NCBI RefSeq assembly: GCF_947179515.1
Contig: NC_067481.1
Coordinates: forward strand, 40,302,204-40,366,203
Reading direction: 5' to 3'
From: Apodemus sylvaticus
Lineage: Eukaryota; Chordata; Mammalia; Rodentia; Muridae
DNA length: 64,000 nucleotides
A program made the position numbers and the translations under genes. The notes beneath the pieces are model-generated. The model saw nothing but the letters and a program-made list of their open reading frames with translations. It did not search any database and was not told where the DNA came from. Positions 24,801 to 37,411 of the stretch are shown piece by piece. Each line of letters begins with the position of its first letter. Position 1 is the first letter of the stretch.

Positions 24801-27800
24801 TGTTTCGCTAGAAATAAACCTAGGGCCTCACAGAGGCTAGTCAAGCACTCTACCACTGAGCTATCTCTATCTTCCACATAACTCTTTTAAATGAGTAAAC
24901 AGTAACCTGGACAACTGGAAAAACAGAAATTAAAAAAAAAAAAAAAAGACAGGGAAGGTATGAGGAAAAAAAGGTAATTAAAGAAAACATCAAAATTGGG
25001 GAACCTTACTGGAATTCTTAAGTGAACAGAGACTAAATAGGGTGTTCTCTCTCTCCTTTTCTCCCTCCCCTCCTCATTCCAACCCTTCCCTCTCCTTTCC
25101 CCCCTCCTTCCTTCCCTCCCTCCATCTCCCTCTCTGTGAGAGGCGCACGCACTCATGTGGGTGCTGAAATCTGAGCTCTGGTTCTCATGACAGATCAGCA
25201 AATACTCTTAACCACTGAGCCATCTCTCTGGCCTCCTGCACAGTATGTTTTTAAACCTCCTACAAATTTCGTATGGACTTACAAATATACATTTTTCTTT
25301 CAGTTATCTATGGCCAAAATATCCTACAAGATTTTGTTTATTGGTTTTTTGAGACAGAGTTTTTCCGTACAGTCCTGTCTGTCCTGGAAGTTGATCTGTA
25401 TACCAGGTTGGCCTCCAACTCAGAGATCTGCCTGCTCTACTTCCCAAGTGCTGGGATCAGAGGTTAGTGCCACCACATCTGGCTTCTATTTATCTTTTAT
25501 TAACTGGATATATACTACAAACTGATAAAATAGATTTCTTGATACAGTGTTTTTTTTAAAGGATAAGATTTTGAGAAAAGTCCCCAAAACTCAATGACAA
25601 GTCTGAATAATTATCCCTCTGCACTAGTACAGGTCATTAAATCATGTGCTTCTTATCATGACTTAAAAGGAAGGACACAACATCATCTAAAACTTTTGAC
25701 TCTCACAAGCCTCCAGATTTAGTCATCTAAAGGGGATGGAGGTATGAGATAAGTAGAATCACTAAGATAGAAGTCCAGTCTAGACTCTGGGAAAGTCTCT
25801 AAGTCTAAAAAGCAATCAATAAGTGGTACTGTATTAGGGCCAGCCAGATGGATCATCGAATAAAGGACTAGCCACCAGGCCTAATGACCTGAGACTGATC
25901 CCAGGGGCCTCATGGTGGAAGGAGAGAATCAATTCCTATAAATTGTCCTCCGACTTCCACATATATACCTTGGCTTATGCTACCTCCTCAAACAATAAAT
26001 ATATAAACATAATAAATAGTTAGCATCAAAAAGTTAAAATCAAAACAAATTACAACACCTAACCAAAAGCAATGTGTGGCAAAGAAAACAAAAGCCAGGC
26101 ATAGCGGCTCATGCCTGGAATCCCACATTTGGGAGACTGAGGCCAAGGAAATGTGAGTTTGGAGCTAGCCTGGGCTATATTGTAAGACCCTGTCTTAAAA
26201 AGTAAAACCAAGCTGGGCGGTGGTGGTGCACGCCTGTAATCCTATCACTCTGGGAGGCAGAGGCAGGCAAATTTCTGAGTTTGAGGCCAGCCTGGTCCCA
26301 GAGTGAGTTCTAGGACAGCCAGGGCTATACAGAGCAACCCTGTCTCAAAAAAAAAAGAAAGAAAAAAAAAGAAAAAAAAACAAATATAAAAAACAAAAAA
26401 CAAAACAAAACAAAAAAGTAAAACCAATGAGCTTGGGGGAAAGGGGATATGTTGAAAAGATAAAAATCTATAAGCAATCAATAATAACAAAATTATTTAT
26501 AGATATGATGGAAGTATCAAAAGAAAAATAAAATACAAAAGAGTTAAAAGTCATACTTTTAGGAAGTGGGTCTATGTAAAGAAGGGAAAAAAGCAGAGAC
26601 AGTGACATTTTGTTAAAAATTCTTTTATCTGAGCCTGAGAAGGCTTAGGGATTAAGAGCAATGGCTGCTCTTCCAGAGAACCTGGATTAGAGTTCCAGCA
26701 CCCATGTGGTGGTTCATAATTTACCATCTGAATTCTAGTTCCAAGGGGTACGAAACCCCCTTCTGGCCCACACAAATAGTTGGCACACACAAGATACAGA
26801 CATAATGCAGACTAAACACCCATATACATTAAATTAATTTTTTAAAATTATTTTACTCATTAAGTATATTAAGTATTATTTTGACAAACCTCAATGTATA
26901 TACACTGTAAAATAATGAACACTCAGGATCCCATACATGTGTTCTCATCCCTTCTGGAGCCTCACCTCCACTTTGATGGCACACCGTCCAATGGCCCTCA
27001 CAGCTTTGCGAACAAAATCCACATCAACCTCAGTGGCATATTCCTTCAGCTCTGCCAGAACCTGTCAGACATCCAAGAAGTGGGTAACTTTTAAAGAGTG
27101 TCAACAACGATTCCATGACCTTCTGAATAAGCTCTACTCTGCACAAACTTAGGACGGCTTAAAGTCTGACCTGAGCAATGTTGGCTTGGGATGCAAGACG
27201 AATCATGATGTCTAACTTCTCTAGTTTAACATAGATAGGATCATTGTACTTCACAAAGAAGACCTTGATTTCTTGCTTCAAGATTTCAGGCCTGTGATAC
27301 ACAAAACACAAGAAAGGAAGGTGAAGGGATGCATTTACCGGCATATCCTCCTTAGCGCGTATTACAATCAAGTCAGTCTTTCTGCCAGCCCTCTTCAGGG
27401 GGAGAAAACCCTCTAAATGTCCTGCCTAAGCCTCTACTGTACCCCCTCCAGTCCCCCTTACAGCAGTCGCACTACTATATAACATTTGTTTCCACATAGT
27501 AAAGCTCAGCGTTTAGAACATTCCAGACAAGCGTTCTGCCATGAGCTACAGTCTCAGCCCATCTATTCTCATCAACTTCATTTGGAATCTGATTTGCATC
27601 CTTTAAAAGTGTGAGGGTATGCGTTACCAAGGAGAATTGCTAAAGAAGAACAGCCCAGTTTTCAACTACAACTTTCCATGGGGAGCACATCCAAATAAGC
27701 ACTTACAAAAGCAAGCAGGCTGGAAGCTGGGCTGCCACCTTTAATCCCAGCACTTGGGAAGTAGGGGCAGGAGGATTCTGTGAGATGGAGGTCAGCCTAG

Positions 27801-30800
27801 TCTACATAGCAAGAGTCTGTTTCAAAACAAAACAAAAAAAAACAAAAACAAAAACAAAAACAAAAAACAACAAAAATATATGAGCAAAACCGAAACAGTC
27901 CCGAACTGCAACACATAGTTACTATGGAGAGAACAGTGAGAGCTGTAAGAGGCTATTCCTGGGCAAGTTGTACTACTACATTAACATTTCACTTCCACAC
28001 AGTAAAGAATGAAAGAGCACCAGTCTATGGAGCATTTATATGACGCTTAATTTCAAGATCACAAACATTTTAAAATCACCAATTCACTATTTCCCACCTT
28101 TTCTGGACAATTAAGTTGATGTTCCTCAGGGCGACATACTGCACTTCTGGCTCCCCAGACAGCAAAGTGACAAGTGGAGGCGCTAACTTCTTTAGCAGCA
28201 TATTGTAGTAGTCCGAGTCCTTGGGTAACAATTCTAGAAACTTCATTAGGACTTTCACCGCTGAAAGCACCACTGCAGAATTGGCATGAGATAGCCGAGG
28301 CGTGACTCGCTCACAGATGCTGGGGGCAGAAAGGGAAAATCAGCACCCAGGATTATGGTACCTTTGCTTGGTTCATTCCATCAAGTAGTGCTTCAGAGTT
28401 CCATGGCCCAAGTATTAATAAACCAAAGATTCAGTTAGGAAAGTCAAAGCTCCATGCTTAGGTCAAAATGGGATCCAACACCGCAGAAGCTTCATGCCCA
28501 GCAAACTATAGGCAGCACAGGGGCCTCAGTAGACTCTAAAAGCCAACACCAGGGAGATCAAAACCAGAAAGAAGCCAGCAATCCCTGAGCCCTACACTCA
28601 CACCAGTCTCCTTGTTTTTAGTCCTCTGTCTCCCCACGTAACGTTAGAACTCCCTGCCTCACAGCTCATCTCTACCCAACCTATCGAAAAGTCAAACCAA
28701 GCATCCTAAAAATTAATCATAGCAAAAGGTTTTTGCTATGACCTGGAATTTGGGGAGGAAATAGGATGGCAGGAAAAAACTACACAACCTCTTGCTTTCA
28801 GACTAATAAGAAAGACTCAGAAAGGGATGAGAGTTTGGTTTTGTTTAGGTTTGTTTTTTAATATAAATATTATTGCAATGTTCCCCCAATTATTCCTCTA
28901 GTCCCTACTACATAAGTTTAGACTCGTGTTCAGTGTTCTCTGAAATCAACCTAACTTTGGTAGCTCTTCGGCAACATCCCAAGTGACAGGTGGCTGCTTA
29001 CTCTCTTCCTATGGCCACATAGCTGATTCCTAACTTCTGCCAGGCCTTTAAAACAAGGGCACCCTCTTACAGGGGCCTTCTTGATTATTGCTTTTTAAAA
29101 AAGTATAATTTCAAAAAATAAAATGAAATCTTGCCAGGTGTGGTGTGTACAATGCCAATTCTACCTCATGGGAAGCAGTAGCTGATGGATCTCTGAGTTA
29201 AAGGCCATAGAATATATATAGTTAGTTTGAGGCCAGCCATGGCTACATATGAGGTCCTGTCTCAATGAACAGATAAACAAAAACAAATATAGAGGCAAGA
29301 GGATCACAAGTTTGTGGCCAGCTCAGGTTAGAACCATAGACCCTGATTCAAAATAAAAACTATGGGCGTGGAGAGAAGACTCTTTATAATCTTACTCTAA
29401 AATATCTGCCATTTCTTAGAGTCTTACATAATTGTTAGCAGTAATGAAATATTATCTATTATATATTTTACTGAATATCTATATTGTATATACCCCTACT
29501 CCCATTCTTCAGAATAAATGATGCAGGACCATGATTTTTGTCTGTTCACTGTTCACTCCCAACCTAGAACAGAGGCTAGGACATAAAATGGGCTTAAGAA
29601 ATATTTGTTGAATTAATTATTAATTCAGTGAATTAATGAGTGTAATATCAATGGCCAATAGAAAATATTCTTGGTAAAGTTCTCTCCAGAATGTGAATGC
29701 ACTTTCAATGGTGGAAAGAAACTACCAGTAGCATTAGTTAAGTCCAGAAGGAATTACTTCCCAGACAAGCAAAGAGAACTTACATTCTAGTAGCTTGGAA
29801 ATCAGCTTCAGCCAGGCAAGGAAGGTTCTTATCTACCATAATTAAAATATGTCAACTTTAATGAGGAGCCAATGATTGATTCTTCAGAAGTACTTTGCCT
29901 AGTACAATGCTTTTAAATACAGCATGCTCACTTTAAAAATTGGTGGGAACTCCAACTTTGTAAAGTGAAATGAACTTATGTATATATGTGTTACTGACAT
30001 TCAATAATAAAGTTCTGACAGACATGGGAAATTTGCAACATATAAGTGGTAAAAGACTGAACAGATCAAGACATGTTCTCAAAAGTCTTAAATGTAGTCT
30101 AACATGACTTCTATATACAATGGCAAGACGCATATATGTTGCTCACTTTAATATACTTATCCTAGTAGCAAATTATAGGTATTGTTCAGCTCAATAATTA
30201 GTATGAAGAATTTAACAGAATAGACAGTGAGTTATTACAAGAACATACATTCATAACTTTGGTTCCCAAATGACTGGGAGCTGGGAGATGAACAACATGA
30301 GGGAGGGAGCAGAAGTATTCATAGAAACAAGAGAAGTATTTTTTGTGTGGTTAAAGTTACAGTGTTCCTAAGTCCAGTGAGAAAATATGCTAGGGATAGC
30401 AATGTCCCCCTAAATGTCTGCCTTCCTCAATCTGATAGCCTCTCATACTAAGAGCAGACGTTAGACATTATTCAGTCAGGCAAGACCATCAGCTGATACC
30501 CACATAGATAGACTGACCTCTGAGCTTCCCGGTCATCTTTAGGGTTGTAATTAGACAGGCAGTCCAGGATGAAAATCTGGCCCCATTCAGTGCACTCATT
30601 CAGGGCTGTGAGCAGCTTATTGATATTCTGAGGGTTTAGATCAAGTAAGTTGCTGTTTGGGTGAGACTCACTGATCTCAGACAATGCTGCTACAGCATTA
30701 GCCACCACCTGGGAAAGAAACAGAGAATGACTTGGATATACTCAGAAAAACCAAACTCTGACACACAAACAAGCTTCTAGGATCACCTCATAGATCTCAA

Positions 30801-32581
30801 GTCACTCCTAAGCATTTTGCCCAGTTAGACAGAAATAGACGGGCTGCTTTCAAAACAGGTACTAAGGCAACAATGACAGCATACACAGCTTCCAAATAGT
30901 CAGGTACTCCAGAACTGAAGTAATTCTTACATTAGCAGAGTCACGGATGATTCATAACTGAACATTCACCACTGCAGCAACACTCAAAACTGTCACTAAA
31001 TTCAAGACACATCAACTAGAAAGTATGACCCAGGAAAGGGGACAACATTTGACAGGTAAATAAAGGTAAAGAATATACCTAATTAAAAAAAAAGAAAATA
31101 TGAAGCACATGCCTCTAATTCTAGCTCCTTTCAAGTTTATGGCTATTATGGACTAGCTACAAAGTAAAAGATCCAGGCTAGCCTGGACTATAGAATGAGA
31201 CCTTGCAAAAAAGCAAAATCATTAAAAAGTAAAATCTCAATAAATATTTGCATTATGTAACAGAAAAATCTAGGCCAAATTATACATGCATATGGACAAC
31301 AGGGTGGTGACACTCTCAATTATTCAGTATTATCGCACAAATTAAAGTAAATGGACTTGAAACCAGAATTCATTAGTACACAATGCTAGGGAAACACATA
31401 ATCTTTGTACCATGCAGCTTGCTAATCTGAAAAACCAGGAAAAAGTGAATTTACTTCATAGATTTATAAGCCCAGTAATGTTATACATTAAGAAATCTTT
31501 AAACAAAGAATTTAGGAAATAAAAAATAAAATAAAAAAGAACATTAAAAAAAAAGAAATCTTTATTTGGAGTGAGGGGTGGGAAGCTAAATGACTCAGAG
31601 GTTAAGAGCACTGGCTGCTCTTCCAGTTGCCCAGGTTCATTTCCCAACACTGATATGGCAGCTCACAGCTGTCTGTAACTTTAGTTCCAGGGGACCTGAC
31701 ACTCTCACATAAATGCACATAAAATATATTTTACAGCAAAGATCAGATTTTAAGATTAACATGATAAGGCTGACTATAAGTATTTCATAAGCTAAATGAT
31801 AGGTATTAAGAAGGAAGTTTCAATGATTATACGCTTAAAAAAATCCTCCAGGAATATTCATTCATAGTTGATTCTGATTAAAGTCCCCTGACAAAAACTT
31901 GAAAAACTGAGTTTTGTAGTTAAGTTAGCAAGAGAAAAACATAATGGCTATAAGCTAGGTATCAGTTTTATTGACCATATTGCCAAGGTAATCTGCAGAC
32001 TGTTCTAATGACGACAGTAAACACAGAAAGTAAGTATCTAAGAGACAGTGATTTAATACACAATATAACTTAGCAATATCCATCATTAGGTAGAAGACAA
32101 GGATGTCAGAAACAGAATTCCCTTGGTGATCAGAACAAAGAAGTCCCAGATGAAAAACGTTGCCTTTGCTCACTCAATAACCATGCATGAGATCCAGTAA
32201 CACTAGGACACATAAGGAATGAAGCAGTGCCCGTGACCCCAGCCCCGGAGGGGAGGCAGAAGGATCAGTGGTTCAAAGTCATCTTCAGTCATGTTAGAAG
32301 TTTGAGGCTGGTCTGGGGTACATGAATGAGACTTTGTCTGAAAACAAACAATAGTAGCAGTCCCCAAACAAAAATAATCATTCCCAGATACTTGACATGC
32401 AGGGAAAACATGTTATTTCCCATGCATAGCATGCTTGATTAACCTTATTTTAGAATAAAAAAAAACAAAATGTTCTATGTCCACTGCTTATTTTGACTGG
32501 TATCCAATCTTGGTTATCAGTCTAAAATAAACCCCCCACAATAATAACAATTTCTGTTATTGTCTCCCCCTGTCCTCATGC

Positions 32582-32624
<43 letters not shown>

Positions 32625-35600
32625 GTTTAAAGTTAAATACAAGGTTTGGTAATAGAAAATATAGAAACCATGAGCACTGAAGGAGCTAGAGATGGGGACA
32701 GAACAGAAGAACACCGAACTCACTGAGGAACTAGAATCCCCTTACCGTGATAGGCGATTAGACATTAAAGCAAGTGTGTAATGCAGCTAATGACGTGTGA
32801 GCTCTGCTGCTTAAATAGGCAATGTGCAATTATGATCATATTAAAACAAGAAAGCAAATACTGAAGAGTCAGCCTAATAAAAATATACATAAAGATCAGA
32901 TCAGAGGACCGTGTTGTACAGAGCCTGAGGGAGGAAGGCATCACCAGTCAAATCATCAACCAAGTGACAGGACAGATGAGCCATTCACTCTCCCCCCTGC
33001 AGCAGACTTCCGGGCCTCTAAAGCTCCTCAAGGTTGCTTCTACCTCTCCACTGTCATCTTCCAATCAATTCAGACTCTTGGGTTTCCAGAAATCACCCAA
33101 GGCAAGATGGAGTGTTTTATATTTTCATGGTCAGTAAATTGTGCTTCTCACACTGTGATGAACTAACTCAGTTACACTGCATCTGAGGCAGATGGAAAAA
33201 AGACTCAGTTCAAGTGGGCAGCTGGTGTTTACCAGGCCTCTTTTTTTGTTAAAGTTTCTACTATCTATATTTCTTTGAAATTTTGTACAATGGATCTGTT
33301 TTAGAAAATAAAATTTAAAGATAAAGTGGTAAGTTAAGAGTTCCCTTCTTCCCAAAGAACCTTCTCCAAAGAACAATACAATATCAGTGTAGGGACTTAG
33401 GGAAAAGTCCCCTAAAGAGCAAGCTCAGTCCTGGCAGCAAACATGCTAACACACCAACAGTGAGGCAAAGGTGCTCCCTTACAGTGTCACTGTGTTACAG
33501 TGTTACTGTGAATTGGGACTGTTAAGATGAGTCTAATACTTCCTCCTTAGGAAATTATCCTTTTTCTTAGAAGCACTACTATAATCTCAGAAAAATAAAG
33601 AGCATATAAGAAAAAAAAATCTTAAGGACGTTTTCTCTAAAAGCAAATTTATAGCCAAGTATGGTAGTACACATCTGTAATTCCAGCATTCATGATGTAG
33701 GGGAAAAACCCAGCAATTCAGAGATGGCCTTAAGAGCTCCTGTCTCAAAAAACCAGGGTAGGAGAGGAAAGAAAACTTATAAACTGGGAAACTGAGCTTT
33801 TTTGATCTACAAACTGATTTATAAAATGATGACATCCAGGGTAGGGAGATGGATCTGCGGTTAATGGGCTGCTCCTCCTGAGAACCTGGGTTAGATTCCC
33901 ACACTCACATGGATGCTCACAATTTCACACACACACATACACACACACACACCACACACACACACACGGTGGGGGAAAGGAGTGCACGCAGAAGCAAAGG
34001 CAGGCAGATCACTGTGAGCTCAGCCTGGTCTATAGAGTAAGTTCTAGGACAGTCAAGGCTACACAAAGAAATCTTGTCTTAAAAAACAAAAAACCGTCAG
34101 CCGTACACCTGTAATCCCAGCACTCTGGGAGGCAGAAGCAGAGGCAGGTGGAATTCTGAGTTTGAGGCCAGCCTGGTCTACAGAGTGAGTTCCAAGACAG
34201 CCAGGGCTATACAGAGAAACCGTCTCCAAAAAACCAAATCCAAAAAACCAAACCAAACCAAAGCAAAAAAACCCAAAAAACAAAACAAAACAAAAAAAAA
34301 AAAAAAAAAAAAAAAACCAAACAAACAAAAGGTCTCTATGTAGCTGTGGCTGTCCTGGAACTGTCTACACAAACAAAGGTGATCTCAAACTCATAGAAAT
34401 CCACCTATCTCTGCTTCCAAGTGCCTGGATTAAAGATGCCATTAACCAGGCCTGGCCTAACTTTTTATATAAAAAATTTGTTTTATTTATTTTAAGATTT
34501 AATTATTTATTTTATGTGAGTACACTATAGCTGTCTTCAGACACACTACCAGAAGAGGGCATCGGATCTCATTACAGACGGTTGTGAGCCACCATGTGGT
34601 TGCTGGGTATTGAACTCAGGACATCTGGAAGAATAGTCAGTGCTCTAACCACTGAACCACCTCTCCAGCCCCAAATTTGTTTTATTTTTAAGAATGTGGG
34701 GTGGGGGTATCCTCAGACGGATAACAAAGGGGTGTGGGAGTCCCTGAGCTGGAATTAGTAGCAGCTATGATGCAGAGGCTGCTGAGCTTGCAAGAACAGT
34801 GCACACTCTTAGCCCTAAGTCCTCTCTAGCTGTACACTCCCCTCCCTTGAAGGCAGTATCATTTTCAGAAGAGGAAGACTAAGCAGCATTAGCATGGAGC
34901 CAGTATTAAACAGGCAAGGAGCTTTTAGCCCAAAGCTAGCCTTTGCTCTGTAAACTAGTACACCTCGAGTCAACTTTAAATACAGCAGCTAAACTAACTA
35001 CAAGAAAATGAGATGAGTAGTAACCCTGAAAATGACAGAGGAAAAAAAGAATTCCTATTATACCTGTAGCAAGGCACACCAATGCTAGTCTCAACCCAAT
35101 AACTCAAGGGTTGTCAGCTCTTGACTGATATTTTATTCTCATATCAGAAGATTCTGAAGCTATTTCTGCAAATGTTCTGCTGCCTCCTCTCTAGGAAGGC
35201 CTTCTGAAGTGAGAACTGTAAGAACACTAAGGTAGGATCTTGGAAAGTACTCAAGACCTTTAAGACAATGTCTCTGTCAATGCAGTGCTGCCACCTTGTG
35301 GGACAGACTGCGGAAAAAGTGGAACAAAAATTACTCAAGTGAAGAATAAGACCTCATACTCAACTTTAGAGAAAGATGGATAGAGACTTCATAGTAACAG
35401 TGTACAGATAATTAAAAACTTTTATGTATTCAAAATCTATACTATTTTGAAAAAGTAAAAATTAAACAAATGTAAGCGTGTGGGGTATGCACACACTTAA
35501 ATTTAATTCCTTGCATACATCCTTCGTAGTGGACATGAATAGGTTTGGGACTCAGAACCAGGCTGGAATCTTGGCTGTGGCCCAACTAGCCGCGTCACAT

Positions 35601-37332
35601 TGAGACAGTTCAGTCTCTGAGTGCACATCTTAAACTGTAAACTGGAACAGCTTCTACTTCAGACAGATGTGAAAACTAAGTGAACTAGTTTACATAAAAG
35701 CATCTAACATTGTACCTAGCATACAGGCATTGCACATTTCTCTTTCCAGGCAGCACAGAGCCATAGTCAGTCCTTGAAGTGTCTGTAGTGTTGAGCTGGC
35801 ATGGTTGGTACGGAAGAACTGCGACACTGGACCCCCGATGTTCCTGGCCACTTGTGCACTTGGTCTACCTGTTAGCGGCTTCTGATCTCACCATAAGAGA
35901 AAAACTAGGGTGCCAATTTTAGCATTTTACTTAAGGTTAATTTTCAGTAATTGTAATATTGTTTTTAAGATTAAAAAGTAGAAGATAAAGTTAGGGTAAA
36001 AAGTAGGGGTTCAGATCAGAAGGTGGCATCTGTGTGTTTACTGGCTACCTAAGGGTGCCTCCCTCTATCAACTCTGCAGTCTGGGCTCCTCTGCAGCAGT
36101 AACCCGAACAGCACCAGAGAAAAGTTCATTACTACTGAGAAGTCTCCTAAGAAGGCAGACTTTCTGTTTAGCAAGGAGGTGCCACATTTGGTCTCTAATG
36201 CTGACACATGCTCTAGGTAAGGCTATAATAAACAGACATTAAATGGTCTAGTGGGGTTTGAAGAAAAAGGTCCCAGCGGGAGACAGACCACCCAGCATGT
36301 TGTGAGTTTGTAATAAACCTACCATATCACCTTTTTTTCCTGTAAATTTCCTCAAACATATTTTTAAAATCTCTCCAAATCAAATTTGTTGTTATAAAAA
36401 GTTAAAAAGTAGCTGGGCAGTGGTGGTGCATGCCTGTAATCCCAGCACTCTGGGCGGCAGAGACAGGCAGATTTCTGAGTTCAAGGCCAGCCTGGTCTAC
36501 AGAGTGCATTCCAGGACAGCCAGGGCTACACAGAGAAACCCTGTCTCGGAAAAACCAAATCAAAAAAAAAAAAAAAAAAAAGTTAAAAAGTGTCAGCAAC
36601 AGTCAGAAGTGATAGCAATCCCAACACTCATGAGGTTGAGACAGTGAGACTGAGAGTTCACGGCTGACTTAGGCTGCATAGAAAATTCCAACACAACCAG
36701 ATTGTACAGTGAAAACAAACGACGACAATTCCCAGGAACATTGGTTTGCTATATATAATGATATATTAAAACTTGAACAGAAACCATCCACCAATGCCTT
36801 CAATGCCAGGCAATGAAGGAAACAAGTAGGATTAGAATATACTAATAAGTTATTGAATCTGGCAATGATAAAGTCCATTTATATTTGCTTGAAAAGTATT
36901 ATGCTCTGCATAACAACATCAGACCTTTCCTCTACAGAGGAAGCTTAGAACAAACCAGGCAAGCTAGGCATGCTCTCAGATGATCTGACAGAGATCTTCC
37001 AGGGTTACCCAGATTTCAAAAACAATAAACAAAAAACCTGATGGCTATGCTTCCAATCCTTACACCCTAAAATCTGATAGGTTTCATAAGGAAGAATTTA
37101 CATGAGTAGAGAGGTATCTTTTCCCCTTGTACCTAGAATTACTTGTAGGAGTTAAAATTTATTTTTTGCCTCAACCCACTCTTAGCTCCACTGAATATGC
37201 AATAGGTTTCCACAGGGTACATGATATGATATTCTGCCTACCTACTTGGTGCTTAGATGACAGGTGCTTGATCCTTGGAACCCACATGGAGGGAAAGGAG
37301 ACCACAGAACACTATGGCAACACCTCTACCTC

Positions 37333-37411
<79 letters not shown>

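Larger units (their letters stand above)
24590..26965 (-). other. Ap2b1: Ap2b1 intron 9 (2376 nt)
   Basis: Contents: an ID-like element (24805-24875), a CT-rich tract (25044-25133), a B3 fragment, a B1 (25349-25484), an RSINE1-like copy (25838-26015), an old B1 split by a younger B1 (26093-26426) and a B3 (26630-26850). Confidence 0.88.
28320..30517 (-). other. Ap2b1: Ap2b1 intron 6 (2198 nt)
   Basis: This intron holds a degraded B1 (29132-29275) and an L2-like 3' end (29505-29640). The remainder, including 28330-29130 and 29650-30500, is A/T-rich unique sequence with no feature I can name. Confidence 0.85.
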
